Below, in pieces: positions 53,470 to 62,051 of a DNA stretch of 64,000 nt (its first letter is position 1; each line of letters opens with the position of its first letter). The translations under genes and the position numbers were made by a program. The stretch comes from Martelella mediterranea (GTDB lineage Bacteria > Pseudomonadota > Alphaproteobacteria > Rhizobiales > Rhizobiaceae), in NCBI GenBank assembly GCA_003001975.1, contig PVUG01000002.1:1-64000 (forward strand), given 5' to 3'. A model generated the notes under the pieces. It made no database searches. It was given only the letters and a program-made list of their open reading frames with translations, and had not been told where the DNA came from.

Positions 53470-54636
53470 TTATTTCAGCTGTCCGTCAAGCCAGTCGAAT
53501 GCCGCTTTCTGGCGGTCTTCGGTGAAGATATGTCCGCCTTCGAAAAACTCCGTCTTCAGCATGTCGTCAGCGTTATAGGCATCCCAGACCGTGTGCATCT
53601 TTGCATAGGCATGCTCGACAGACGCTTTGGGGAAGAGAGGATCATCCACCCCTTCCATAAAATAGAGGGCCTTGGGAGCGGCAAGTGAGGCGACATCGGG
53701 ATAGTCCATCACTCTGGCAAGCCCCGGATGGCTCATATACCATGCAGATTGCCCCTTGAGCTGGTTGTTGCCCGGCACCATCAGCCCGTCATAGGTGGCC
53801 ATCCAGCAATCGGCGACCGTGGCCTTGACCACCGGAGACAGAGCGGCGACCTGCCAGGCGCGGAATGCCCCCATCGAAAACCCGACAACGCCAACGCGCT
53901 CAGGATCGACCTCAGGCAGACTGGCGACAAACTCCGATGCCCGAACGTCCTCCTGTGCCATAATTCCGGCAAGTGACGAACCGAGATTCACCAGGTTGGA
54001 GGCCAGCGCCTGCTGCGCCTCGTAACCGTTTCCGGCGCGATCTCCCCAGCCGAGCGCATCGGTCGCCACAACCACGTAGCCACGTTTGGCAAGCTCTTCT
54101 CCGGGAAACAGGCCCGAGAAATATTTTTCAGACCATTGCGTGGTCGACTTCAGTCGCGCCGCGTCATACCAGGGACGAATCCACTTTTCCTTGCCAATGT
54201 CGAAACGCGCGCCGTGGTCGTGCAGCATCAAGACACCGGGAAAAGGCCCCTCTCCTTCCGGAACAAGAACAATCGCCGCAACCCGGCTTTCATCCGTAAT
54301 ATTGAACGCAACCCGCATCGCTGTAAACGCGCCGCGGTCGATCTGGTCGATGACCTCCGGCTTGAATTCCACCGTATCCTCCGACGGCAGCATCAGTGCC
54401 TCCGCAGCAGGCAGCACCCGTTCGCGCCAGGCCGCCGGGTCGCCGCCGTCATAGGCCAGCGGATAGGTCATTTTCGCCTTCAGCTCGGAAAAGAAGGTCG
54501 GCATATTGCCGTCCGTGATCGGGTGTGTTTCGAAAAAACTGCCCGATTTGGGTTCCAGCGGAGACTGGGTGGACTGTGCATAACCGGTCGAAGCCATGGC
54601 GATACCTATTATTGCGGTCAGGGCAAGACGTCTCAT
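53470..54636 (-). CDS. Secreted alpha/beta-hydrolase (acetyl-esterase / dienelactone-hydrolase-like)
   Basis: A 388-residue protein with a Sec signal (MRRLALTAIIGIAMASTGYA). The alpha/beta fold shows GVLMLHDHGARFD after strand 3, GVVGFSMGAFRAWQ with the nucleophile Ser in G-F-S-M-G, FMEGVDDPLFP with the acid Asp, and EGGHIF with the His. Such enzymes include carbohydrate esterases that remove acetyl or glucuronoyl groups. It is coupled by a four-base overlap (ATGA) to the next upstream hydrolase, so the two probably act on the same extracellular substrate. Confidence 0.83.
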   Translation of the reverse strand: MRRLALTAIIGIAMASTGYAQSTQSPLEPKSGSFFETHPITDGNMPTFFSELKAKMTYPLAYDGGDPAAWRERVLPAAEALMLPSEDTVEFKPEVIDQIDRGAFTAMRVAFNITDESRVAAIVLVPEGEGPFPGVLMLHDHGARFDIGKEKWIRPWYDAARLKSTTQWSEKYFSGLFPGEELAKRGYVVVATDALGWGDRAGNGYEAQQALASNLVNLGSSLAGIMAQEDVRASEFVASLPEVDPERVGVVGFSMGAFRAWQVAALSPVVKATVADCWMATYDGLMVPGNNQLKGQSAWYMSHPGLARVMDYPDVASLAAPKALYFMEGVDDPLFPKASVEHAYAKMHTVWDAYNADDMLKTEFFEGGHIFTEDRQKAAFDWLDGQLK

Positions 54637-55634
54637 TCGGTATCCTCCACGATAAAATGGTTATAGCGCATCCAGTCGCCAAGAAGCGCCGGCCAGCCGG
54701 CCACCGGCATGCCCTGATCCGCAGCCTTCCTGATGCCGAAACCGTGACGACCATCGCTGAAGACATGCAACTCGGCAGGCACACCGGCCTGATGCAGGGC
54801 AAGATAGAAGTCGATGGCGTTTTGGCTCGGAACAGAGGGATCGTTGTCGGCAAGGACCATGAATGTCTGCGGTGTTTGCGCCGTGACATGCCGCTCCGGC
54901 GAATAAAGCGCTTCGTTTTCGGCGGTTGGTTCCTTGCCCAGCAGCGCCTCGCGCGAACCGGCATGGGCGTAAGGATCCTCCATGGTTACGACCGGATAGA
55001 CGAGAACGGTGAAATCCGGCCGGGCGGAAAGGCTGTCGGCTGCATCGACAGGTGCATAGGCTTCACGGTCGTAGGCTGTCGCAACCGAAGCCGCCAGATG
55101 ACCGGCGGCCGAAAACCCGAGAATGCCGATACGGGCCGGATCAAGCCCCCATTCCCCGGCATGGGCGCGCACCAGACGCACCGCGCGCTGGCCGTCGGCC
55201 AGCGTCACATCAGGGCCGGCCTCATGGCCTTCACCGGGCAGACGATAGGCCAGCAGAAATGTCGTAACCCCCTCATCTGCGAGGACCTTGGCAATCTCGA
55301 TGCCTTCCTTGTCAAGCACGACACGGCGATAGGAACCGCCGGGCGCGACAATCAGCGAAGTGCCATTGGGATGCTCCGGCAGGATAACGGTCAGCGATGG
55401 ATCTGCAATGCCCATAAGTGCCCTGTCGGCGCGAAACAGGTCCTTGCTGCGTTCGACAATATAGGCTTCCAGCGTATCCGGCGTCCCGGCCGGGCGGCCA
55501 TTCCAGAGTGAAATGACCTGTTCATTCACCAGCGGCTCCTGAGCAGACGCGCCACCGCCCCCGAACGCCAGCATGGATGCCGCAAAAACAGGAACGGCCA
55601 CGCGCAGTGCGCGGGCCCGAAAATCGATTGTCAT
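54633..55634 (-). CDS. Secreted alpha/beta-hydrolase (acetyl-xylan-esterase-like)
   Basis: A 333-residue protein with a Sec signal (RVAVPVFAASMLAFGGGGASA). The oxyanion-hole segment SLIVAPGGSYRR, the nucleophile elbow GILGFSAAGHLAAS with Ser in G-F-S-A-G, LADNDPSVP with the acid and FSDGRHGFGI with the His form the catalytic set. SLWNGRPAGTPD near the N-terminus is usual in bacterial acetyl-xylan esterases of this type. First gene of a two-gene operon. Confidence 0.86.
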   Translation of the reverse strand: MTIDFRARALRVAVPVFAASMLAFGGGGASAQEPLVNEQVISLWNGRPAGTPDTLEAYIVERSKDLFRADRALMGIADPSLTVILPEHPNGTSLIVAPGGSYRRVVLDKEGIEIAKVLADEGVTTFLLAYRLPGEGHEAGPDVTLADGQRAVRLVRAHAGEWGLDPARIGILGFSAAGHLAASVATAYDREAYAPVDAADSLSARPDFTVLVYPVVTMEDPYAHAGSREALLGKEPTAENEALYSPERHVTAQTPQTFMVLADNDPSVPSQNAIDFYLALHQAGVPAELHVFSDGRHGFGIRKAADQGMPVAGWPALLGDWMRYNHFIVEDTE

Positions 55635-55676
55635 GTAGAACCTCCCAAATGGACCATTGTTGCCACAACAGTCACA

Positions 55677-55689
55677 TCTAACATACTAG
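55677..55689. promoter_or_regulatory. Operator-like site upstream of the secreted hydrolase operon
   Basis: TCTAACATACTAG, containing the inverted repeat CTA-ACATAC-TAG, 43 bases upstream of the start codon. It agrees at 9 of 13 positions with the site before the sialidase-like gene (45327-45339). Confidence 0.4.
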
Positions 55690-55817
55690 CTGATTTGAAA
55701 TGAAGATCAACTGAGTTTCATGAATTGAGCTGAAAAATCATGCTATTAACAGAATACATTTTTCACTCGGGTGGTGGAGGAGACCGCTACCTTCGCAGAC
55801 AGAGCATTCGCGCTTAA

Positions 55818-55875
55818 AAACGAATAAAAACGAACATAAAATTTGACAAAACGAATTTTTCACGTTTATTCGTGG
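55818..55875. promoter_or_regulatory. Array of AAACGAA repeats in the glpD promoter (candidate GlpR operator)
   Basis: CGAA occurs at 55821, 55831 and 55852, each preceded by A-runs; the spacing is 10 and 21 bases, so all three lie on one face of the helix. CACG and CGTG flank TTTATT at 55861-55874, adding an inverted copy. A TTGACA at 55843-55848 lies inside the array and could be the glpD -35. DeoR-type GlpR proteins bind such AT-rich repeats in glp promoters; no glpR gene is in the window. Confidence 0.5.
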
Positions 55876-55901
55876 CAGATCCATCAGCAAGGAACAAAGG
55901 C

Positions 55902-57428
55902 ATGCCCTGCGCAACTCCGAACGAGCCCATCGACATTTTCGTCATCGGTGGCGGCGTCAATGGTGTCGGTATCGCCCGGGATGCCGCCGGTCGCGGCCTT
56001 TCCGTCGCGCTAGCCGAGATGAACGATCTGGCCTCGGCAACCTCCTCCGCCTCGACAAAGCTGTTCCACGGCGGCCTGCGCTATCTCGAATACTACGAAT
56101 TCCGGCTGGTGCGCGAGGCGCTGATCGAGCGCGAAGTGCTGCTGAAGGCCATGCCGCATATCTCCTGGCCGATGCGCTTTGTGCTGCCGCACCACAAGGG
56201 CCTGCGCCCGTGGTGGCTGCTGCGGCTCGGACTGTTTCTCTATGACCATCTCGGCGGGCGAAAAATCCTGCCGGCAACCCGCAGCGTCGATCTGGCGAAG
56301 GATTCCGCCGGAAAACCGCTCAAAAGCGAATATCGGCGCGCATTCGAATATTCGGATTGCTGGGTGCAGGATGCCCGTCTCGTCAGCCTGATGGCGCGTG
56401 ATGCGAGCGAACGCGGCGCCAAGGTGATGGTGCGCACGAAAGTCGTCCATGCCGCGCAGATCGAGGAATCCGGCACGACGCTGTGGAAAATCGATCTCGA
56501 AGATGAAAACGGTCCGCTGCCGCCGGTTTATGCCCGCGCGCTCGTCAATGCCGGCGGTCCCTGGGTTGCCGATATCATTTCCGGCGCTCTCGGCATCAAC
56601 ACCGCCGAAAAGGTCCGGCTGGTGCGCGGCAGCCATATCGTCACGAAAAAACTCTACGATCATGATCGCTGCTATTTCTTTCAGGGCAGTGACGGACGGA
56701 TCATCTTTTCCATCCCCTATGAGCAGGATTTCACCCTGATCGGCACCACTGACAAGGACCACGAAGGGCCCGCATCGGCCGCGCAATGCACCGATGAAGA
56801 GGCGGATTACCTCTGCCGTTTCGCTTCGGAATATTTCGAAAAACCGGTCACACGCGCGGATATCGTCTGGACCTATTCCGGCGTCCGTCCGCTTTACGAT
56901 GACGGCGCGTCCTCGGCGACGGCGGCCACCCGCGATTATGTGCTTTCGCTGCGTGAGGACGGCGCCCCGCTGCTCAGCGTTTTCGGCGGCAAGATCACCA
57001 CCCACCGCAAGCTTGCCGAAGCGGCTATCCACAAGTTGTCCCATCATTTTCCACAGGCCGGCGGCGACTGGACGGCAGGGTCTACGCTGCCGGGCGGCGA
57101 TTTTGCGGTGAGCGAGACGACAAAACTGCCGGCGCGGCTTCAAAATGACTATCCCTTTCTGGAAAAAGCGCAAACATTGCGCATGATCCGCACCTATGGC
57201 ACCGATTGCTGGACGATTCTCGGCGACGCCACCTCACCGGAAAATCTCGGCCGGCACTTCGGCGCTGGGCTTTACGAGGCCGAGGTACGCTGGCTTGTAG
57301 ACAGGGAATTTGCCCGCCGGGCCGATGATATCGTGTTCCGGCGCACCAAGTTCGGTCTGCGCATGAGCGGTGAAGAAATTGCGGCGCTGGATGTGTGGCT
57401 TGCGGATCACCTGGCGGTCGCGCCATAG
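55902..57428 (+). CDS. glpD: Aerobic glycerol-3-phosphate dehydrogenase
   Basis: A 508-residue FAD flavoprotein: [19 protein letters not shown] at the N-terminus, [28 protein letters not shown] and [13 protein letters not shown], all typical for GlpD, with the C-terminal DAO_C domain after about residue 390. It oxidises glycerol 3-phosphate to dihydroxyacetone phosphate and passes electrons to quinone at the inner membrane. ATG 55902 follows GGAACAAAGG; ten more codons are open upstream. Followed 22 bases later by glpK. Confidence 0.96.
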   Translation: MPCATPNEPIDIFVIGGGVNGVGIARDAAGRGLSVALAEMNDLASATSSASTKLFHGGLRYLEYYEFRLVREALIEREVLLKAMPHISWPMRFVLPHHKGLRPWWLLRLGLFLYDHLGGRKILPATRSVDLAKDSAGKPLKSEYRRAFEYSDCWVQDARLVSLMARDASERGAKVMVRTKVVHAAQIEESGTTLWKIDLEDENGPLPPVYARALVNAGGPWVADIISGALGINTAEKVRLVRGSHIVTKKLYDHDRCYFFQGSDGRIIFSIPYEQDFTLIGTTDKDHEGPASAAQCTDEEADYLCRFASEYFEKPVTRADIVWTYSGVRPLYDDGASSATAATRDYVLSLREDGAPLLSVFGGKITTHRKLAEAAIHKLSHHFPQAGGDWTAGSTLPGGDFAVSETTKLPARLQNDYPFLEKAQTLRMIRTYGTDCWTILGDATSPENLGRHFGAGLYEAEVRWLVDREFARRADDIVFRRTKFGLRMSGEEIAALDVWLADHLAVAP

Positions 57429-57450
57429 AAATGATCGGGGAGGAAACGGC

Positions 57451-58941
57451 ATGAAGCATATTCTGGCCATCGACCAGGGCACTACATCGAGCCGGGCAAT
57501 CGTGTTTGACGCGAACATGCGACTGGTCGCCTCTGCGCAGGAGGAATTCCGGCAGCACTATCCGGCCTCCGGCCTTGTCGAACATGCGCCCGCCGACATC
57601 TGGTCGACGGTTGCCGCCACCTGCCGCGAGGCGATCGAGCGTGCCGACATCCATGCCGCCGATGTCGCCGCAATCGGCATTGCCAACCAGCGCGAAACCG
57701 CGCTGATCTGGGACCGGGCGACCGGCCGGCCGATCCACCGCGCAATCGTCTGGCAGGACCGCCGCACGGCCGACACCTGCGCCAGATTGCGCGCGGAAGG
57801 CCACGAGGCCTTCATCACCTCCGCCACCGGCCTCATTCTCGATCCCTATTTCTCGGCCACCAAGATCGCCTGGATGCTCGACAATGTGGAGGGCGCGCGA
57901 GCACTGGCCGAAAAGGGGCGGCTCGCCTTCGGCACGGTCGACACCTATCTCATCTGGCGGCTGACCGATGGCAAATCCCATGTCACCGACGCCACCAATG
58001 CCGCGCGCACCATGCTCTATAATATCCGCGAAGGAAAATGGGACGAGGATATCTGCGCGCTCTTGAATATCCCGATGTCGCTGCTGCCGGAGGTGAAGGA
58101 CTGCGCCGCCGATTTCGGCATGACCCGCCATGATCTGTTCGGCCGCGAAATCCCGATCTTCGGCGTTGCCGGCGACCAGCAGGCGGCCACCGTCGGCCAG
58201 GCCTGTTTCGAGCCTGGCATGATCAAGTCGACTTACGGCACGGGGTGCTTTGCGCTTTTGAACACCGGCGACAAGTTTGTGAAAAGCGAAAGCCGGATGC
58301 TGTCAACCATCGCTTACCAGCTCGACGGCAAGCCGACCTATGCGCTGGAAGGCTCGATCTTCATCGCCGGCGCCGTGGTGCAATGGCTGCGCGACGGGCT
58401 GAAGGTGATCCGCCACGCCCGCGAAACCGATGCGCTGGCAAACGCTGCCGACCGGGAACAGACGCTTTACATGGTGCCCGCCTTCACCGGCCTCGGCGCG
58501 CCCTATTGGGATGCCGAATGCCGCGGCGCGGTCTATGGCCTCACCCGCAATTCGGGCCCGGCGGAATTTGCCCGGGCCGCGCTTCAGAGCGTCGGCTACC
58601 AGACCCGCGACCTGCTGGAAGCGATGCATGACGACTGGGGCAGCCACGATTCGGCAAATATCTTGCGGGTCGACGGCGGCATGAGCGCCAATGACTGGAC
58701 CATGCAGTTTCTCGCCGACATTCTCGGCGTGCCGGTCGACCGCCCGCAGGTTGTCGAAACGACAGCGCTGGGCGCGGCCTGGCTTGCCGGCAGCCGCGCC
58801 GGGCTTTATCCCGACCTCACCGAATTCGCCGCCTCATGGGCCGTCGACCGCCAGTTCAAGCCGGCCATGGAAGAAGCGCCCCGCGAAAAGCTCTACAAGG
58901 GCTGGAAGAATGCGGTGCAGCGAACGCTGGGGCCGATCTGA
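57451..58941 (+). CDS. glpK: Glycerol kinase
   Basis: A 496-residue FGGY kinase: [15 protein letters not shown] (phosphate motif), [30 protein letters not shown] (substrate loop with Asp/Arg), [25 protein letters not shown] and [18 protein letters not shown]. These are specific for glycerol kinase. GAGGAAACGGC precedes the ATG. It supplies glycerol 3-phosphate to GlpD, encoded just upstream in the same operon; a glycerol facilitator gene is not present. Confidence 0.97.
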   Translation: MKHILAIDQGTTSSRAIVFDANMRLVASAQEEFRQHYPASGLVEHAPADIWSTVAATCREAIERADIHAADVAAIGIANQRETALIWDRATGRPIHRAIVWQDRRTADTCARLRAEGHEAFITSATGLILDPYFSATKIAWMLDNVEGARALAEKGRLAFGTVDTYLIWRLTDGKSHVTDATNAARTMLYNIREGKWDEDICALLNIPMSLLPEVKDCAADFGMTRHDLFGREIPIFGVAGDQQAATVGQACFEPGMIKSTYGTGCFALLNTGDKFVKSESRMLSTIAYQLDGKPTYALEGSIFIAGAVVQWLRDGLKVIRHARETDALANAADREQTLYMVPAFTGLGAPYWDAECRGAVYGLTRNSGPAEFARAALQSVGYQTRDLLEAMHDDWGSHDSANILRVDGGMSANDWTMQFLADILGVPVDRPQVVETTALGAAWLAGSRAGLYPDLTEFAASWAVDRQFKPAMEEAPREKLYKGWKNAVQRTLGPI

Positions 58942-59451
58942 TCAATCGGCGAAGCGATACTGCATCGTCACCAGATCGAGCCAGCGGCCGAATTTGGTGC
59001 CGACTTCCGGGTAACGGCCGATATGGAAAAAGCCGAGGCGTTCATGCAGCGCAATCGAGGCCGTATTGTCGCCCTCGATGGCCGCGATCATGGCATGCAT
59101 GCCGGCCTGGCGCGCATGGGCAAGCAAGGCTTCCATCAGCGCGCGGCCTGCCCCGCCGCCACGACGATCCTTGTGTACATAGACCGAATGCTCGACCGTA
59201 TGGCGGTAACCGTCAAACGGGCGCCAGTCGCCATAGCTGGCATAGCCGATGACCGCACCCTCACGCTCCGCCACCAGAACCGGAAAACCGCGCGCATTGC
59301 GGGCTGCAAGCCAGGCCTTGCGGTTTTCAAGATCGACGAGGATCTCGTTCCAGATCGCCGTGGAGTGCAGAACGGCATCATTGTAAATTTCGAGGACGGC
59401 CGGAAGGTCGGCCTCTTTCGCATCGCGTATCAGCATGGTGTTCCCGTCCAT
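58942..59451 (-). CDS. GNAT acetyltransferase (phosphinothricin-acetyltransferase-like)
   Basis: A protein of about 169 residues: MLIRDAKEADLPAVLEIYNDAV at the N-terminus, EHSVYVHKDRRGGGAGRALMEALL with the acetyl-CoA pyrophosphate loop R-x-x-G-x-G/A, and ASIALHERLGFFHIGRYPEVGTKFGRWLDL, as in the PAT/MddA group that acetylates phosphinothricin, methionine sulfoximine or similar amines. Start 59451 or 59436; the latter has a better GGGAA. Convergent with glpK, its stop touching that of glpK. Confidence 0.88.
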   Translation of the reverse strand: MDGNTMLIRDAKEADLPAVLEIYNDAVLHSTAIWNEILVDLENRKAWLAARNARGFPVLVAEREGAVIGYASYGDWRPFDGYRHTVEHSVYVHKDRRGGGAGRALMEALLAHARQAGMHAMIAAIEGDNTASIALHERLGFFHIGRYPEVGTKFGRWLDLVTMQYRFAD

Positions 59452-59517
59452 TCCGGAGCATCTGTGTCCTCCCTTTAGAACGACACCCCGGGCCCGTCCA
59501 TGCCGAAACGACGTGCT

Positions 59518-60027
59518 TCAATAGGTCGGCCAGGAATTTTCCAGATAGATCGCCTGATCGGCCGTCATCCGCATCAGGCAGCCGGCATAGACCGGTCCGG
59601 CAATGGTGCCGCCCTGATACTGGTTGGCCTCATATTCGCAGGTTGCGTCCCGAAAGGTGATCCAGACCCGCTGCATGTCACGCAGACTTTCGGCGGCCTC
59701 GCCATTGGCACGCGGATCGTCGGCGGCTGCGGCATCGGCCGCCTTGGCGCGCGCCAGAAGCTTGCGATAGGTCCGGTTCAGCCAGCTATCCCAGAATTTC
59801 GTCTCAAGCGCCGAGCATTCCTGCAGCCCGATCGTGGTGGAACCATAATCCGAGGCGTTCTGGCAGGCTTGAGCAGAGACGCCGGCACAGGCTCTCATGT
59901 CGGCCTCGGTTTCGGCAAGGTCGACGCATTTGGCCACCAGATCATCCGAATAGACCACTTCATCTTCAGCCAGTGCAGGGGAAGCCGCCAGCACCGCCGC
60001 CACCGTCAAAGCCTTTGCAATCCGCAT
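59518..60027 (-). CDS. LprI-like (DUF1311) exported protein
   Basis: A 169-residue protein with a Sec signal (MRIAKALTVAAVLAASPALA). The mature part has Cys residues in KCVDLAET, ACAGVSAQAC, QECSALE, ATCEYEA and GCLMRMT, probably disulfide-bonded, and the signature WLNRTYRKLL..LRDMQRVWITFRDATCEYEA of the DUF1311 domain. Some members inhibit lysozyme; for this one the role is open. Single gene. Confidence 0.85.
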   Translation of the reverse strand: MRIAKALTVAAVLAASPALAEDEVVYSDDLVAKCVDLAETEADMRACAGVSAQACQNASDYGSTTIGLQECSALETKFWDSWLNRTYRKLLARAKAADAAAADDPRANGEAAESLRDMQRVWITFRDATCEYEANQYQGGTIAGPVYAGCLMRMTADQAIYLENSWPTY

Positions 60028-60103
60028 ATTCCTCTCCCAGATGTTTTTTGCTTGTCTTCCTGAAAACCTTAGGGGCCGCCCAGGTTCCGCGACCGTGTCA
60101 GCC

Positions 60104-60769
60104 TCAGCCCGTCAGGCTGAAACAGGTCAGCACCGCGGCATAATGCACGGCGGCGGCCGTCACGACAAATCCGTGCCAGATGGCATTCTGGAAGCGCAGT
60201 TTTTCCCAGACATGAAACAGCACGCCGGCCGAATAGATCACACCGCCGATGACGATAAGAATGCTGGTGGCAAGCGGCAGCAGCGGAAACAGCGGCCAGG
60301 CGACGACAATGCCGCTCCAGCCCATGGCAAGATAAAGCAGGATGGCAAGCCGGTCATAGCGGCCGGGCCACAACACCTTGAGCGCAATACCAAACGCGGC
60401 GATCAGCCACACGCCAATGAGCAGCCCAAAAATCATCGGCTCGTCAATGCCGCGCTGCAGGAACGGCGTATAGGTCGCGGCGATGAGAATGAAGATCGAG
60501 CTATGATCGAGCCGCTTCCAGATCGCCTTGCTGCGTCCGGCTTTCGGCGGCCAGAGATTGTAGGAAAACGAAATCGAAAGCGTCAGCACCAGCCCGGCCG
60601 AATAGATGACGGCAGCGGTAACCTGCGCCGCGCTGGTCCAGACGGCGGCATAAAAGATCAGCACCGTCGCGCCAATCAGCGCGAAAACGACGCCGACACC
60701 GTGGACAATGCCATCGGCGACGAGTTCATAAAGATCATACGGGCTGCCGCGGCGTGCGAATTGCTTCAT
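60104..60769 (-). CDS. Hemolysin III family membrane protein (PAQR type)
   Basis: A 221-residue protein with seven hydrophobic helices. DGIVHGVGVVFALIG and YNLWP..SKAIWKRLDHSSIFILIAATYTPF are the conserved PAQR segments with the Ser/His/Asp residues of the putative metal-dependent hydrolase site. Bacterial relatives (YqfA/TrhA) affect membrane fluidity homeostasis; haemolytic activity is doubtful for most. Confidence 0.88.
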   Translation of the reverse strand: MKQFARRGSPYDLYELVADGIVHGVGVVFALIGATVLIFYAAVWTSAAQVTAAVIYSAGLVLTLSISFSYNLWPPKAGRSKAIWKRLDHSSIFILIAATYTPFLQRGIDEPMIFGLLIGVWLIAAFGIALKVLWPGRYDRLAILLYLAMGWSGIVVAWPLFPLLPLATSILIVIGGVIYSAGVLFHVWEKLRFQNAIWHGFVVTAAAVHYAAVLTCFSLTG

Positions 60770-60867
60770 AAGGGACCTGGCTCAGACGTGCTGACATGAA
60801 CATGACGGACGAATGTGACGGGGCCCGGGCGGGCCCGACGCTTTCCGATTCTAGCGCCAAAACACGT

Positions 60868-60905
60868 CCGGCGAAAGGGTGCAGTGCAATGCGCCCTTTC
60901 GCCGG
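60868..60905 (-). terminator. Strong hairpin downstream of the DksA/TraR-like gene
   Basis: CCGGCGAAAGGG (60868-60879) and CCCTTTCGCCGG (60894-60905) form a perfect 12-bp stem. On the minus strand it is followed by ACGTGTTTTGG, a short T-tract. Confidence 0.6.
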
Positions 60906-60930
60906 CAATCAAAGCAGGCAGGGCCTGCCC

Positions 60931-61254
60931 CTACCCCAGATTGGCCGCACAATCCTTGCAGAAAGGCGTATAGGGCACAGCTTCAAGCCTTTCGGCGGCG
61001 ATCTCGCCGCCGCATTTCACGCAGATGCCGAAGGTGCCGTCGGTGATGCGCTGCAACGCAGCATCGATCGCCTTGAGTTCATCCGAGCCGACATGGCCGA
61101 ATTCCTCCAGAACCTCGTCATTTTCGGCTTCGGCAGCCTGCTCCTGGCTGTCGGGATTGCGTGTCCGGCCAAGATCGGTATCGATCTTCTGCAGCCGCGT
61201 CAGTATCTCGGTCTTGCGGGCTTCGAGCAGAGCCTTGTAATGCATCGCGTCCAT
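60931..61254 (-). CDS. DksA/TraR-family zinc-finger protein
   Basis: A 107-residue protein: N-terminal coiled coil (MHYKALLEARKTEILTRLQKI), acidic tip region (EVLEEFGHVGSDELKAIDAAL), and a C-terminal zinc finger CVKC-x17-CKDC. It is shorter than DksA and belongs to the small TraR/DksA relatives that bind the RNA polymerase secondary channel. The DxxDxA tip of true DksA is not seen, so ppGpp-type action is uncertain. It lies next to a universal stress gene on the same strand. Confidence 0.87.
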   Translation of the reverse strand: MDAMHYKALLEARKTEILTRLQKIDTDLGRTRNPDSQEQAAEAENDEVLEEFGHVGSDELKAIDAALQRITDGTFGICVKCGGEIAAERLEAVPYTPFCKDCAANLG

Positions 61255-61299
61255 GACTTCCTCCCTTGATACTGTTCCCGCAACCGGCGTTCGACGCCT

Positions 61300-61710
61300 T
61301 CAGCGGCGGACGAGAACGGAGCAGGCCGCATGTCGAACCACGCGGTCGGCGGTGGACCCGATCAGATAGTTGGAAAGATCGGGGCGGTGCGAGGCCACCA
61401 GAATGAGATCGGCCTGATGCGCCTTTGCGCTGGCCAGGATTTCGCGGGCCGGCGGGCCGGTGCGCAGTTCGATCTCGGCATCCACCTTGGCCCGGGACCT
61501 GAGTTCCTGCAGCTTGTCGCGCGCATCGTTGACGGCATTGTCCATCAGATCCACCGGCACATCAATTGCCAGATAGGAGGGGATTTCCTCGACCACATGC
61601 AGCAGCACGATGCTGCCTTCCGGATCAACCAGTTCGCTGGCCTTGGTGAGAATATCGAGCCCCTTGTCGAGCACCGAAATGTCAACCGGAACGATAATTT
61701 TCTTGAACAT
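61300..61710 (-). CDS. Universal stress protein (UspA family)
   Basis: A 136-residue protein: KKIIVPVDISVLDKG at the start, LLHVVEE, and the ATP-binding C-terminus LILVASHRPDLSNYLIGSTADRVVRHAACSVLVRR, which keeps the G-S-T element but has only a partial G-2x-G-9x-G motif. Such proteins bind ATP and support survival under stress or low oxygen. GGAGAAAGC precedes ATG 61710; the frame is open upstream without a ribosome binding site. An FNR/FixK-like box lies 125 bases upstream. Confidence 0.9.
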   Translation of the reverse strand: MFKKIIVPVDISVLDKGLDILTKASELVDPEGSIVLLHVVEEIPSYLAIDVPVDLMDNAVNDARDKLQELRSRAKVDAEIELRTGPPAREILASAKAHQADLILVASHRPDLSNYLIGSTADRVVRHAACSVLVRR

Positions 61711-61834
61711 TGCTTTCTCCTTTCCCGAACCGTGTCCCTCCCGACAAGGACATTTTGCTTCTCGGCACATCTGTGACGGCCCGGGGCCTACTGGCCTGTT
61801 GACCCGACATTCGCGCCACAGGTCGCTCTGCGCA

Positions 61835-61848
61835 TTGATCAAGGTCAA
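61835..61848. promoter_or_regulatory. FNR/FixK-type box
   Basis: TTGAT-CAAG-GTCAA matches the TTGAT-N4-ATCAA anaerobic box with one substitution. It lies in the divergent region between a universal stress gene and a sulfide:quinone oxidoreductase gene, both of which are common targets of oxygen-responsive CRP/FNR regulators. Confidence 0.6.
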
Positions 61849-61862
61849 TTTTGAAATTGACC
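61843..61862. promoter_or_regulatory. Perfect 20-bp dyad overlapping the FNR-like box
   Basis: GGTCAATTT-TG-AAATTGACC, 9-base arms. It shares the GTCAA half with the FNR/FixK box, so two regulators could compete here. Confidence 0.45.
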
Positions 61863-61919
61863 TTTGTTAAGCGCAAGACCCGAAATCAGTCTTTCAGCCG
61901 CCTTTATGGCAGATTAAAT

Positions 61920-61935
61920 ATACGCTATTGCGTAT
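61920..61935. promoter_or_regulatory. Dyad in the sulfide:quinone oxidoreductase promoter
   Basis: ATACGC-TATT-GCGTAT, a perfect 6+4+6 inverted repeat about 117 bases before the start codon. It may be an operator of a sulfide-sensing ArsR-type repressor (BigR/SqrR), which is inference; no such gene is in the window. Confidence 0.4.
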
Positions 61936-62051
61936 CTTCAAAATAATACATATTTATAGTGCATCGTACACTGCCTGGGAGCGGCAGTGCCGACAGGACC
62001 GGAGGCGGTCATCGATGTGACTGCCCGGTCCTGTCTTTAAGGGAGGAAGAC

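Larger units (their letters stand above)
61711..62051. other. Divergent region between the universal stress gene and the sulfide:quinone oxidoreductase gene
   Basis: 341 bases without a gene, unusually AT-rich between 61850 and 61970. It contains three palindromic sites, described separately at 61835, 61843 and 61920, and a palindromic GCGGCAGTGCCG nearby. It is clearly a control region for one or both genes. Confidence 0.6.
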
